The notes beneath the pieces are model-generated. The model worked only from the letters and a program-made list of their open reading frames with translations, was not told the DNA's origin and did not search any database. A stretch of 64,000 nucleotides of DNA from Bacillota bacterium (lineage in GTDB: Bacteria > Bacillota > Clostridia > Christensenellales > Borkfalkiaceae), in the NCBI GenBank assembly GCA_003343995.1, contig QAKE01000078.1, positions 11,031 through 75,030 on the forward strand, in the 5' to 3' direction. The translations under genes were made by a program, and so were the position numbers. Position 1 is the stretch's first letter. Each line of letters begins with the position of its first letter. This document shows positions 17,807 to 26,895 of this stretch, one piece after another.

Positions 17807-18676
17807 ATGAAAACGGTTAAAAAAGCGGTGATTACGACGGCGGGCATGGGCACGCGGTTTCTGCCCATTACGAAGGCGGTGCCGAAATCCATGCTGCCCG
17901 TCGTGGATACGCCCATCATCGACTACGTGGTGAACGAGGCTTGCGCGGCGGGATTGGAAGAGGTGATCATCGTCGTCGGCTCCAACGCCGAAGTGATCGA
18001 AAAGCACTTCGCAAAGGACGTGGCTTTGGAAGAACGCCTGATTTCCGACGGGAAAACGGCGCTTTTGGAAATTTTGCGAAACATCTCTTCGCGCGTGAAG
18101 ATTTCCTTCGTCACGCAGACGGTGATGAACGGGCTCGCCGGCGCGCTTTTGTGCGCGGAGCAGGCGATCGGCGGCGAACCCTTCGCACTGCTTTTGGGCG
18201 ACGAAATCATCTATACCGCCGACGGGCAGAAGCCGTGCATCCGCAAACTTTGCGACGCATACGAAAAGACGGGGAAAACCGTCATCGCCACCATGCGCGT
18301 TTCCGATGCTGACGTGAGCAAATACGGCAATATGGGCATCGAAAAGGACGGCGATATCAAAGAGGTCAACGATCTGAAGGAAAAACCGTCGCCGTCGGAA
18401 AAACTTTCCGATTACGCCATCATCGGCAGATACGTGCTTTCGCCGGAAATTTTCGGCGAGATCCGCAAGCTGAAAATGCGCGGCAACGAAATCATTTTAA
18501 CCGAGGCTTTCAAGGCGATGGCGCAGCAAAAAAAGATCGCCGCCGCGGAGTTCGAGGGCACGCGTTACGACGTCGGCGATAAATGCGGCTACGTGCAGGC
18601 GAACGTCGAATACGCGCTGCGCGACAGCCTTATCGGCGGCGAAACCGCCGCGTTTATAAAGAATTTGAAAGTATGA
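17807..18676 (+). CDS. galU: UTP-glucose-1-phosphate uridylyltransferase
   Basis: 289 aa; makes UDP-glucose from UTP and glucose-1-P for envelope polysaccharides and glycolipids. The nucleotidyltransferase signature AVITTAGMGTRFLPITKAVPKSMLPV is at the N-terminus, and the ALLLGDEIIY metal-binding and YDVGDKCGYVQANVEYAL segments follow. It reads glucose-1-P, so it meets the glycogen pathway (glgC, glgP) further downstream. The stop overlaps the ATG of the next gene. Confidence 0.94.
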   Translation: MKTVKKAVITTAGMGTRFLPITKAVPKSMLPVVDTPIIDYVVNEACAAGLEEVIIVVGSNAEVIEKHFAKDVALEERLISDGKTALLEILRNISSRVKISFVTQTVMNGLAGALLCAEQAIGGEPFALLLGDEIIYTADGQKPCIRKLCDAYEKTGKTVIATMRVSDADVSKYGNMGIEKDGDIKEVNDLKEKPSPSEKLSDYAIIGRYVLSPEIFGEIRKLKMRGNEIILTEAFKAMAQQKKIAAAEFEGTRYDVGDKCGYVQANVEYALRDSLIGGETAAFIKNLKV

Positions 18677-19971
18677 ACGTCCGATTGAAAAACGCGCTCG
18701 TTCTGCCGAACGCCGGCGCGAAAATCCAACACGGCGAAGTGTGCGTGGAAAACGGAAAAATCGTCTACGTCGGCAAACAGAACGATAAAATGTTTTTTCC
18801 CGCCGACTATGAAAAGGACTGCGGCGGAAACCTGCTCGTCGCCGGTTTTTGCAACGCGCACGCCCATTCCGCGATGACGCTGTTTCGCGGCGTCGCGGAC
18901 GATCTTCCCTTGCAGGAATGGCTGTTCGACAGGGTGTTTCCCTTGGAAGAGCACCTGACGGAGGAGGACGTGTACTGGGGCTCGATGCTGGCGGCGGCGG
19001 AATACGTGCGCGGCGGCACGACGGCGGTCGCGGATATGTATTTTTTCCACGCGACGGCGGCGGAGGCGTTGCGGAAAAGCGGGCTTGCGGTGGCGCTTTG
19101 CTGCGGCACGAACGATATCGGCGGCGGAAACGCGGCGGAAAGTCTGGAATATATGGAGAGCCGCTACAATACATATAAGGGGAAAGATCGGCTGAAATAC
19201 ATGCTGGGACTGCACGCGGAATACACCTGCAGCGACGCGCTTTTGGAAGGCGTGGCGGATTTGGCGGCGCGGCTATGCGCGCCCACGTATATCCACTGCG
19301 CCGAAACGCTGAAGGAAGTGGGGGAGTGCAGCGTGCGCCGCTCTCTTTCGCCGGTGGAGTACCTGCATAAAATCGGCTTTTTCGACGAGGGCGGAATCAT
19401 CGCGCACGGCACCTATCTCGAAAAGACGGACATCGCCCTTCTGCGCGATAAAAACATAACGGTGGCGAGCAACCCTTCGAGCAATTTGAAGCTCGCAAGC
19501 GGCGTCGCCCCGATTTATTCCCTGCTGAAAAACGACGTGCGCGTCGCCCTCGGCACCGACGGCGCGGCGAGCAACAACGCGCTTTCCATGTTTCGGGAAA
19601 TGTATTTAATGAGCTGTCTGCAAAAAGAACGCATGAAGGACGCCGCTTGCGTACCCGCGGAAAGCGCGCTTTTTGCGGCGACGAAGGCGGGTTACGACGC
19701 CCTCGGCTTCAACGGCGGGGAAATCGCCGTCGGCATGGACGCGGACATGGCGCTTATCGATATAAACGCGCCGTGCATGCGCCCCCTTTCCGATCTGAAA
19801 AAAAGCCTCGTTTATTCCGCGGACGCTTCCGCGGTGCTCATGACGATGGCGGGCGGGCATATCGCGTATGAAAACGGAAACTATCATATCGGCGAAAAGA
19901 TAGAAGACGTATATCGGAACGCCGAAAAATGCATAAAAAGATTATTGAAGGCGGCAAAGGGCGGGGCATGA
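18673..19971 (+). CDS. mtaD: Amidohydrolase, SAH/MTA deaminase-like
   Basis: A 432-aa metal-dependent deaminase of the MtaD/SsnA group, expected to deaminate S-adenosylhomocysteine or methylthioadenosine, or guanine-like bases. Metal ligands: HAHS near residue 58, LHAEYTCSDA and IHCAETLKE in the middle, IAHGTYLE, and the catalytic Asp in GTDGAASNN. The composite beta-domain residues lie at both ends (IAVGMDADMALIDI). The start ATG 18673 overlaps the galU stop and the stop overlaps the mcsA ATG, placing this gene inside a coupled run. The exact substrate is not decided by sequence alone. Confidence 0.85.
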   Translation: MNVRLKNALVLPNAGAKIQHGEVCVENGKIVYVGKQNDKMFFPADYEKDCGGNLLVAGFCNAHAHSAMTLFRGVADDLPLQEWLFDRVFPLEEHLTEEDVYWGSMLAAAEYVRGGTTAVADMYFFHATAAEALRKSGLAVALCCGTNDIGGGNAAESLEYMESRYNTYKGKDRLKYMLGLHAEYTCSDALLEGVADLAARLCAPTYIHCAETLKEVGECSVRRSLSPVEYLHKIGFFDEGGIIAHGTYLEKTDIALLRDKNITVASNPSSNLKLASGVAPIYSLLKNDVRVALGTDGAASNNALSMFREMYLMSCLQKERMKDAACVPAESALFAATKAGYDALGFNGGEIAVGMDADMALIDINAPCMRPLSDLKKSLVYSADASAVLMTMAGGHIAYENGNYHIGEKIEDVYRNAEKCIKRLLKAAKGGA

Positions 19972-20282
19972 GTAAACGGTGCGGCAAATGCGGTACTACG
20001 CTGGAACAATTTTATAAAACTTCCCTGCTCGGCTGCGAACATTGCTACCGCGCCTTTCGGGAGGAGCTTCTTCCCGTGCTGCGGAAACTGCACGGCGTGA
20101 CGGAGCACGTCGGCAAAACGCCGAAGGTAGGGGGGATCGAGCGGCAGCTTTTGTGCGAATACGAAACGCTGCTCAAAGAAAAGGAAAGCGCCATGCTGCG
20201 GGGCGAATTCGACGAGGCGAACGAACTCGGCGAAGAGATCCGCCAACTGTATTACGAGCTGGCGCGCAGGGGGTTGAAATGA
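19968..20282 (+). CDS. mcsA: McsA-like activator of McsB, short form
   Basis: 104 aa. It carries one zinc knuckle pair (CGKC near residue 5 and CEHC near residue 23, in a CGKCGTTLEQFYKTSLLGCEHCYRAF segment) and a C-terminal UVR-like helix pair (LLCEYETLLKEKESAMLRGEFDEANELGEEIRQLY). Typical McsA is ~170-185 aa with two zinc modules; the first is absent here. McsA activates the arginine kinase McsB and links it to ClpC. The ATG at 19968 overlaps the upstream stop, and no upstream ATG would restore the missing module. It overlaps mcsB by 4 bases. Confidence 0.85.
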   Translation: MSKRCGKCGTTLEQFYKTSLLGCEHCYRAFREELLPVLRKLHGVTEHVGKTPKVGGIERQLLCEYETLLKEKESAMLRGEFDEANELGEEIRQLYYELARRGLK

Positions 20283-21331
20283 CGGCTTATCCCATCGGCG
20301 GAACGGACGCCGAAAAAAAGACCTACCGTCCGGAAATATACGATAACAATATCGTTTTAACGCGTATACGGCTGGCGCGCAACGTCAAGGGCTATCCTTT
20401 TTACATCGCGGACAAAACCACGGCGGCGGACATCGTGAAGCGCGTGGCGCGGGCGGCGGGGCGCGCGGGCGAATTTAGGCTTTATCATCTTTCGATGCTG
20501 AGCAAAAACATGCGCGAAATGCTGAAGGAACGCCACCTCGTCAGCAGTGCGCTTATCAAAAACGCGGCGCGGAGCGCGGTGCTCATCGATAAGGACGAAA
20601 GCCTTTCGGTGATGATCCACGAGGAGGACGTGCTCAGGGAGCAGTGCTTCATGCGCGGGCTGGCGCTCGACGAATGTTATAAGCGGCTCGACGCGCTCGA
20701 CGACGAGCTTTCCAAATCCGTCGATTTCGCGTACGACGACAAGCTCGGCTATCTCACGGCGTGCCCCACCAACGCGGGCACGGGACTGCGCGCCTCCGTC
20801 ATGCTCTTTTTGCCGGCGCTCACGGAGAGCGGCAAGCTGAAAGAGGTCGTCGAGGAGATCGAGCGGCTGGGGCTCACCGTGCGCGGGGCGTACGGCGAAG
20901 GCAGCAAGGCGGAAGGCAACCTCTATCAGGTGAGCAACGAAGTCACCCTCGGCATGAGCGAACGGGAAATCATCACGGAAGTGGAAGAGGCGGTGCTCAG
21001 CGTGTGCGATTGGGAGCGGGAAACGCGGGAAAGCTATTATAAGCCCATCATGCTCTCCACGGAAAACGAGTGCCGCCGCGCCCTCGCCGTGCTGGAAAAT
21101 TCCGTGCTGTTGACGTACAGCGAGTATTTGAGCTACATTTCCAGCGTAAAGCTGGGGCTTTCTTTGGGATTTTTCCGCTTTGAAAATCCGCAGGCGATCG
21201 ACGATTTGACGATCACCGCCCGTCCCGCCAACTTAACGGAACGCGCGGGGCGCGCGCTCGGCGAGGAGGAGCGGGAGCATTACCGCGCGGAGTTCGTGAA
21301 AAAATCCTTAATCAAAATCAAAGGGGAGTGA
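20279..21331 (+). CDS. mcsB: Protein arginine kinase McsB
   Basis: 350 aa; phosphorylates arginines on misfolded proteins, tagging them for ClpCP. It belongs to the phosphagen-kinase family: NNIVLTRIRLARNVKGYPF at the N-terminus, the catalytic Cys162 in LTACPTNAGTGLRASVM, GAYGEGSKAEGNLYQVSNEVTLG, and the C-terminal pArg-binding helices. Length is normal. It is encoded between mcsA and clpC as in other Bacillota, but there is no ctsR repressor gene before mcsA in this window. Confidence 0.96.
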   Translation: MTAYPIGGTDAEKKTYRPEIYDNNIVLTRIRLARNVKGYPFYIADKTTAADIVKRVARAAGRAGEFRLYHLSMLSKNMREMLKERHLVSSALIKNAARSAVLIDKDESLSVMIHEEDVLREQCFMRGLALDECYKRLDALDDELSKSVDFAYDDKLGYLTACPTNAGTGLRASVMLFLPALTESGKLKEVVEEIERLGLTVRGAYGEGSKAEGNLYQVSNEVTLGMSEREIITEVEEAVLSVCDWERETRESYYKPIMLSTENECRRALAVLENSVLLTYSEYLSYISSVKLGLSLGFFRFENPQAIDDLTITARPANLTERAGRALGEEEREHYRAEFVKKSLIKIKGE

Positions 21332-21335
21332 AATT

Positions 21336-23780
21336 TTGGACAATCTGGAAGATAAATTTTCTACAAACGCCCGCAAGGCGATGGCGGAGGCGGGCAGGAT
21401 CTCCACCCGCCACGGCTGTTCGTATATCGGCAGCGAGCATATTCTGTTCGGACTCCTGAGCGTGCCCGACGGCGTTGCGAAAACCATTCTGGTCAACGCC
21501 GGCGTGGATTTGCGCCGTTACGAATTTCGTCTGCGCGGCTATGCCGATAAAAACTGTCCCGTCGTCGGGCTTACGCCCCGCGCGAAGAATATGTTGGAGC
21601 ACGCCGCGGAATACGCCATGCAGTCCGCCACCTCCTTTATCATCGGCACGGAACACCTGCTTTTGGCGATTTTGAGCGTAAAAGACAGCCTTGCCGTGCG
21701 CATTCTAAAAGAATTCGGCACGGATATCGACGGTATGCTCGATAAAATCGAGGAAAAAATCAGCGTCGATTATGCCGAATACGAGGAGAAAAACGACCGC
21801 CCGCTGCATAAGCAGAAGGAAAGCGGCGCGCTGAAAACCCTTGCGGAATTCGGCGTGGACATGACGGAGCGCGCCCGCATGGGCAAGCTCGATCCCGTCA
21901 TCGGGCGCAAAGAGGAAATCGACAGAATCATTCAGATTTTAACGCGCAGGAGCAAAAACAATCCCGTGCTCATCGGCGAGGCGGGCGTCGGCAAAAGCGC
22001 GGTGGTGGAAGGGCTGGCGCAGGCGATCGTCAAGGGCGCGGTGCCGGAGCTTCTGATCGGCAAAACGCTGTTTTCCCTCGATATGGCGGGGCTGCTCGCC
22101 GGCAGCCGTTACCGCGGCGATTTCGAGGAACGGCTGAAAAAAATCGTTTCCGCGGTGAAGGAGGACGGCGATATTCTTTTGTTTATCGACGAAATCCACA
22201 ACATCGTCGGCGCGGGCTCTGCGGGGGAAGGCAACATGGACGCGGCGAATATCTTGAAGCCCATGCTTTCCCGCGGGGAATTGCAGACCATCGGCGCGAC
22301 GACGGTGGACGAATACCGCAAATATATCGAAAAAGATCCCGCGCTCGAACGGCGCTTTCAGCCGATCATGGTGGACGCGCCCACGCCGGAGGAGAGTGTG
22401 GAAATCTTAAAAGGACTGCGCGATCGGTACGAGGCGCACCATAAGGTGAGCATCTGCGACGACGCCATCGAGGCGGCGGTCACCCTTTCCGATCGGTATA
22501 TCGCCGACCGTTTTCTGCCGGACAAGGCCATCGACCTCATCGACGAGGCGGCGTCCCGCGTGCGGCTGGACAGCTACAACCTGCCCGAGGCGGTGCGGGA
22601 AAAGGAAAGGGAATTCCGCGCGACGGTGCAGCTGAGAAACGAGGCTTACCGCCACAACGACGCGGCGGGGGCGCAGAAATACGAAAACGCCCTCGATAAA
22701 ATTTCCGAAGAACTCGATAAGATCCGCGACCGTCAGGAGGAGATTCGCTTAAAAACCAACCTCGAAATCCATAAGGACGACGTTGCCAAAATCGTGGCGG
22801 CGCAGACGGGAATACCCGCGGCGAAACTGACGGAATCGGAAGCGGAGCGGTTTTTGCGGCTGGAGGAGGAGCTTTCCAAGCGCGTGATCGGGCAAAGCGA
22901 GGCGGTGAAAGCCGTTTGCCGCGCCATCCGCCGCGCCCGCGCGGGGCTTAACGACGTCAACCGTCCGCTCGGCAGTTTCATCTTCGTCGGTCCCACGGGC
23001 GTCGGGAAAACGGAGCTTTCCAAAGCGCTGGCGGAATGTCTTTTCGACGACGAGCGCAATCTGATCCGCATCGACATGAGCGAATACATGGAAAAGCACT
23101 CCGTGGCGAAGCTCATCGGCGCGCCGCCGGGGTACGTCGGGTTCGACGAGGCGGGGCAGCTCACCGAAAAGGTGAGAAGAAAGCCTTACTGCGTCGTGCT
23201 CTTCGACGAAATCGAAAAGGCGCATCCCGACATCTTCAATTTGATGCTGCAAATTCTCGACGACGGCAGGCTGACCGACAGCCGCGGCAGGCTGGTCAGC
23301 TTCCGCAACGCCATCATCATCATGACCTCCAACGTGGGTGCGAGCGAGGTGAAAAGCGTTTCCTCCCTCGGGTTCGGCGCGGCGGACGAGTCGGCGGAAT
23401 ACGAAAGGATGAGCGAGCGCATCCGCGACGCGCTCAAAGCGCAGTTCCGTCCGGAATTTTTAAACCGCGTGGACGAAACGGTGATTTTCGGCAAGCTGGG
23501 CAAGGACGACGCGGGGCGCATCGTGGAAATTCTGCTCGGCGGGCTGAGAAAGCGGCTTGCGAACATGGGCGTGCAGTTCAAAGTGACCAAAGCCGCGCTC
23601 GACACCATCACCGAAAGCGGATACGACAACGAATACGGCGCGCGCCCGCTGAAGAGAAATATTCAGCGGCTCGTGGAGGACCGGCTTTCCGAAGAGGTGC
23701 TGAAAGGCAACATTTGCGAGGGGGAAACGGTCACGGTGGACAGCGACGGAAAAAAGCTGGTTTTCCGTTCGCAGAAATAA
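21336..23780 (+). CDS. clpC: ATP-dependent Clp protease ATP-binding subunit ClpC
   Basis: 814 aa, a two-ring AAA+ unfoldase that delivers phospho-arginine-tagged and other clients to ClpP. The N-domain has two Clp-N repeats ([13 protein letters not shown]... and [16 protein letters not shown]). D1 Walker A is [16 protein letters not shown] and D2 Walker A is [20 protein letters not shown]-containing middle domain (~415-470) lies between them, and the ClpP-contact region is in D2. Start is TTG 21336 with GGGGAG 8 nt upstream; it begins 4 nt after mcsB. clpP itself is not in the window. Confidence 0.95.
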   Translation: MDNLEDKFSTNARKAMAEAGRISTRHGCSYIGSEHILFGLLSVPDGVAKTILVNAGVDLRRYEFRLRGYADKNCPVVGLTPRAKNMLEHAAEYAMQSATSFIIGTEHLLLAILSVKDSLAVRILKEFGTDIDGMLDKIEEKISVDYAEYEEKNDRPLHKQKESGALKTLAEFGVDMTERARMGKLDPVIGRKEEIDRIIQILTRRSKNNPVLIGEAGVGKSAVVEGLAQAIVKGAVPELLIGKTLFSLDMAGLLAGSRYRGDFEERLKKIVSAVKEDGDILLFIDEIHNIVGAGSAGEGNMDAANILKPMLSRGELQTIGATTVDEYRKYIEKDPALERRFQPIMVDAPTPEESVEILKGLRDRYEAHHKVSICDDAIEAAVTLSDRYIADRFLPDKAIDLIDEAASRVRLDSYNLPEAVREKEREFRATVQLRNEAYRHNDAAGAQKYENALDKISEELDKIRDRQEEIRLKTNLEIHKDDVAKIVAAQTGIPAAKLTESEAERFLRLEEELSKRVIGQSEAVKAVCRAIRRARAGLNDVNRPLGSFIFVGPTGVGKTELSKALAECLFDDERNLIRIDMSEYMEKHSVAKLIGAPPGYVGFDEAGQLTEKVRRKPYCVVLFDEIEKAHPDIFNLMLQILDDGRLTDSRGRLVSFRNAIIIMTSNVGASEVKSVSSLGFGAADESAEYERMSERIRDALKAQFRPEFLNRVDETVIFGKLGKDDAGRIVEILLGGLRKRLANMGVQFKVTKAALDTITESGYDNEYGARPLKRNIQRLVEDRLSEEVLKGNICEGETVTVDSDGKKLVFRSQK

Positions 23781-23860
23781 AGGGAAAGCGCCGCCGCGCG
23801 GCGAATATAATAATAAGGAAGCAAATTCCGCGGGGGGAAATCATTTCTTAGGAGGCAGTT

Positions 23861-24397
23861 ATGAACATCGAAATTATCGAAAGAAACTATGTGGCAAGCG
23901 AACATCTGAGGCGCATCGTCGAACAGAAGCTGGAAAAGCTCGATAAATATTTTGACGGCGCGGATACGAAATGCAGGGTTTATTTCAAAAAGGAAAACAT
24001 CTCTTTGAAAACCGAAGTGATGCTGGAATATCAGGGAAAAATCATCCGCGCGCAGGAAATCAGCGATAATTTTTACGAAAATATCGATAAAATTCTTCCC
24101 AAAATCGAGGGGCAGATCCGCAAATACCGCACCAAGTTCGATAAGGCGCAGAAAAACAACGCCTTCAAAGAACAGCGCGTTTACGACGTGGAGGAGATTC
24201 CTTCGTCCGCGAAAGAGCGGGGCATCGTAAAGGAAAAGCACTTCAAATTAAAGCCGATGCTCGTGGAAGAGGCGGCGGAAGAAATGGATATGCTCGGACA
24301 TTCCTTCTTCGTGTTTTTCGATTTGAAAACGCAGAGCGTCAAGGTGCTTTATCAGCGCAGCGACGGCAATCTCGGACTTATCGATCCGGAAATCTGA
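23861..24397 (+). CDS. hpf: Long-form ribosome hibernation promoting factor
   Basis: 178 aa. The N-terminal S30AE domain (MNIEIIERNYVASEHLRRIVEQKLEKL..., residues 1-~95) binds the decoding centre. The C-terminal domain (~120-178, ending SFFVFFDLKTQSVKVLYQRSDGNLGLIDPEI) is the dimerisation module that pairs ribosomes into inactive 100S particles. This two-domain architecture is the norm in Bacillota. AGGAGG lies just before the ATG. It follows clpC by 80 nt and may be stress-induced, but no promoter was seen with confidence. Confidence 0.94.
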   Translation: MNIEIIERNYVASEHLRRIVEQKLEKLDKYFDGADTKCRVYFKKENISLKTEVMLEYQGKIIRAQEISDNFYENIDKILPKIEGQIRKYRTKFDKAQKNNAFKEQRVYDVEEIPSSAKERGIVKEKHFKLKPMLVEEAAEEMDMLGHSFFVFFDLKTQSVKVLYQRSDGNLGLIDPEI

Positions 24398-24412
24398 GGC
24401 GTTTAACCGTTT

Positions 24413-25210
24413 ATGGAAATCGGCGTTTCGACGGCGTCCTTGTTCGTGCGTAAAACCACGGAGGACGCCCTTTCCTACATTTGCGAAGAAAAATTTCCCG
24501 CGGCGGAGGTGTTTTTGTCCACTTACCGCGAATACAACCGCGCTTTCGGAAAGCTTTTGAAAAAGCGGCTTGCCGGCGGTTGCACGAAAGTTCATTCGAT
24601 ACATACCTTAAACACCCAGTACGAGCCGCAGCTTTACAGCGTCAATCCCCGCGCGGCGGAAGATTCCTTCGATATTTTGGAGGGCGTTTTGCAGGCGGCG
24701 GAGGAAATCGGCGCGAAATATTACACCTTTCACGGCGTGGCTCGCATGAAGAAAACGCCGATAAAAATGGATTACGATCGCATCGGGGCGGTTACGCGGC
24801 GGATTTTCGACGCGTGCGCCGCGCACGGCGTAACGCTCAGTTACGAAACGGTGCATTGGTGCTATTACAATTACAAGGGCTTTTTCAAAGAAGTCAAGCG
24901 CCGCTGTTCCGGCTTAAAGGGCGTGCTCGATATCAAGCAGGCGCGCCAGAGCGGCGTTTTTTACGGCGATTTTATCGACGATATGGGGGAGGACATCGTA
25001 ACGGTGCATCTTTCCGATATCGACGAAAACGGCAAAATGTGTCTGGCGGGCAAGGGCGTATTCGATTTCGCCGAGCTGTTTAAACGGTTGAAGGACGTGA
25101 ATTTTGACGGCGCGCTGCTCATCGAGGCGTATCAGGGCGATTACGGCGATTTGAGCGAATTGAAGCAATCGGCGGACTATGTGGCGGAGCTCGTGCATAA
25201 AATTTTTTAA
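24413..25210 (+). CDS. Sugar-phosphate isomerase/epimerase-like TIM barrel
   Basis: 265 aa of the AP-endonuclease-2/xylose-isomerase-like superfamily. Metal-binding positions are recognisable: EVFLSTYREYNRAF at strand 2, YYTFHGVARM (His), LSYETVHWCYYNY (Glu), GVLDIKQARQSG (Asp), VTVHLSDIDENGK (His) and LLIEAYQGDYGD (Glu). The family isomerises sugars or processes inositol and similar compounds; the substrate cannot be told from sequence. It starts 15 nt after hpf and is followed by a hairpin. Confidence 0.78.
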   Translation: MEIGVSTASLFVRKTTEDALSYICEEKFPAAEVFLSTYREYNRAFGKLLKKRLAGGCTKVHSIHTLNTQYEPQLYSVNPRAAEDSFDILEGVLQAAEEIGAKYYTFHGVARMKKTPIKMDYDRIGAVTRRIFDACAAHGVTLSYETVHWCYYNYKGFFKEVKRRCSGLKGVLDIKQARQSGVFYGDFIDDMGEDIVTVHLSDIDENGKMCLAGKGVFDFAELFKRLKDVNFDGALLIEAYQGDYGDLSELKQSADYVAELVHKIF

Positions 25211-25219
25211 GCGTTTTTG

Positions 25220-25258
25220 CGGCGGGGTTTTCCTTTGGGAACGGCCCCGCCGTTCTTG
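25220..25258 (+). terminator. Hairpin terminator after the TIM-barrel gene
   Basis: CGGCGGGG (25220-25227) pairs with CCCCGCCG (25245-25252), with an inner TTCC/GGAA extension; the following tract TTCTTGTC is only moderately U-rich. Confidence 0.55.
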
Positions 25259-25313
25259 TCGAAAAAAAAGCGCGTATTTACCGCGAATATGACAAAAAAA
25301 ATCAAAATTAGTA

Positions 25314-25342
25314 TTGACAATCGGCGCGGGATATATTACAAT
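25314..25342 (+). promoter_or_regulatory. Strong sigma-A promoter for the glycogen block
   Basis: TTGACA (25314-25319), a 17-nt spacer and TACAAT (25337-25342). It sits ~50 nt upstream of pgi and is the only clear promoter before the co-directional pgi-glgBCDAP-GH13 run. Confidence 0.8.
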
Positions 25343-25390
25343 AATAGTAAGTAAATAATCAGTGAAACAAAAGGAAAAAAGGAGCACATA

Positions 25391-26827
25391 ATGAAAGCGA
25401 AATATCTCCACGTAAAATGGCAGAAATCCATGCGTTTAAGGCTGGATTACAATAATATGATGACGGAGTTCGTCGGCGAAAAGCAAGGCATCTCCCAATC
25501 CGATCTCCGCGCGAACAGGGAAGTGTTCACCGCGGCGTTTGAAACGGTGCAGCAAAAACGCGGCACCGGCATGATGGGCTGGACGGAACTGCCCTACAAC
25601 CAAAAGGACGTCGTGGCGGACATCCTCGCCACCGCGAAGGACATCCGCAAGAATTACGACGCTTTCGTCGTGCTGGGCATCGGCGGTTCGGCGCTCGGTC
25701 CCATCGCGGTGATGCAGGCGCTCAAGCACATGCGCTATAACGATTTATCCAAAACGCAGCGCAAGTCCCCCCGATTTTACGTGGAGGACAACGTCGATCC
25801 CGAACGCATGCAGTCGCTTTTCGACGTGATCGACGTGAAAAAGACCATGTTCAACGTCATCACAAAGAGCGGTTCCACCAGCGAAACGATGTCGCAGTAC
25901 CTCATCATCTACGATATGCTCAAAAAAGCCCTCGGCAAGGACGCGGCGAAACACATCATCGCCACCACTTCGGAAAGCAAGGGCAATCTGATCAAACTCG
26001 CAAAAAAGGAAGGCTTTAAAACCTTCTATATCCCCGACGGCGTGGGCGGAAGATTTTCCGAACTTTGCCCCGTCGGACTGCTGCCCGCCGCGGTGGTCGG
26101 CATCGACATCCGCCAGATGCTCGCGGGCGCGGCGTTCATGGACAAGCTCTGCCGCGATACGCGGCTGAGAAAGAATCCCGCACTGATGTCGGCGGCGCTT
26201 TCCTATCTCGCGATGGAAAAGGGCAAAAACATCTCGGTGATGATGCCTTACGCCGATTCGCTGCGCTATATGTCCGATTGGTACTGCCAGCTTTGGGCGG
26301 AAAGTCTCGGCAAGGCGGAAAACCTTGCGGGAACAACCGTCAACGTGGGGCAGACGCCCGTCAAGGCGTTGGGCGTCACCGATCAGCACTCGCAGGTGCA
26401 GCTCTATCGCGAAGGTCCGTACGACAAGGTGGTCACCTTCCTCGCGGTGGATCGGTACCGCACGGAATACGTGATTTCCGACGGGTGCGAGGATATTTCC
26501 GACGTCAACTTCCTCTGCGGGCACACGATGAACGAACTCATCGACGCCGAAAGAAGGGCGACGGAGTACGCGCTCACGGCGGCGGAACGGCTGAACCGCA
26601 CCATTTATCTGCCGGAAGTCAACGCTTTCACGGTGGGCGAGTTGTTATATTTTTACGAAATGGAAACGGCGTTCTGCGGCGAAATGCTCGGCATCGACAC
26701 CTATAACCAACCGGGTGTAGAGGCGGGAAAGAACGCGACGTACGCTCTTCTCGGCAGAAAGGGTTACGAATCTACCAGAGAAGAAATGCAGGCGGCTAAA
26801 ACGAAAAAAGACGATTATATTTGTTAA
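25391..26827 (+). CDS. pgi: Glucose-6-phosphate isomerase
   Basis: 478 aa; interconverts glucose-6-P and fructose-6-P in glycolysis. Signatures: VLGIGGSALGPIAVMQAL, NVITKSGSTSETMSQYL, the GGRFSELCPVGLLPAAVVG PGI signature and a C-terminal NQPGVEAGKNATYALL with the conserved catalytic Lys. It heads the glycogen cluster behind a strong promoter, so entry of hexose phosphate and glycogen turnover may be co-expressed. Start is ATG 25391, after GGAGCACATA. Confidence 0.95.
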   Translation: MKAKYLHVKWQKSMRLRLDYNNMMTEFVGEKQGISQSDLRANREVFTAAFETVQQKRGTGMMGWTELPYNQKDVVADILATAKDIRKNYDAFVVLGIGGSALGPIAVMQALKHMRYNDLSKTQRKSPRFYVEDNVDPERMQSLFDVIDVKKTMFNVITKSGSTSETMSQYLIIYDMLKKALGKDAAKHIIATTSESKGNLIKLAKKEGFKTFYIPDGVGGRFSELCPVGLLPAAVVGIDIRQMLAGAAFMDKLCRDTRLRKNPALMSAALSYLAMEKGKNISVMMPYADSLRYMSDWYCQLWAESLGKAENLAGTTVNVGQTPVKALGVTDQHSQVQLYREGPYDKVVTFLAVDRYRTEYVISDGCEDISDVNFLCGHTMNELIDAERRATEYALTAAERLNRTIYLPEVNAFTVGELLYFYEMETAFCGEMLGIDTYNQPGVEAGKNATYALLGRKGYESTREEMQAAKTKKDDYIC

Positions 26828-26835
26828 AGTTATTT

Positions 26836-26872
26836 TTTTGCCGCGGCTTGTTTTTAAGCTGCGGCAAAATTT
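26836..26872 (+). terminator. Hairpin between pgi and glgB
   Basis: A 14-bp stem with one G-U pair (26836-26849 with 26856-26869). Only TTT follows on the plus strand, so it is more likely an attenuator or an mRNA-stabilising hairpin than a full stop. Confidence 0.4.
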
Positions 26873-26895
26873 GAATGAAGGGTAAAGGGGAGAAG

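Noticed and set aside
23786..23803. GC palindrome between clpC and hpf as a terminator
   Set aside because: The CGCCGC/GCGGCG self-complementary run has almost no loop and no T-tract; chance in GC-rich sequence is likely.
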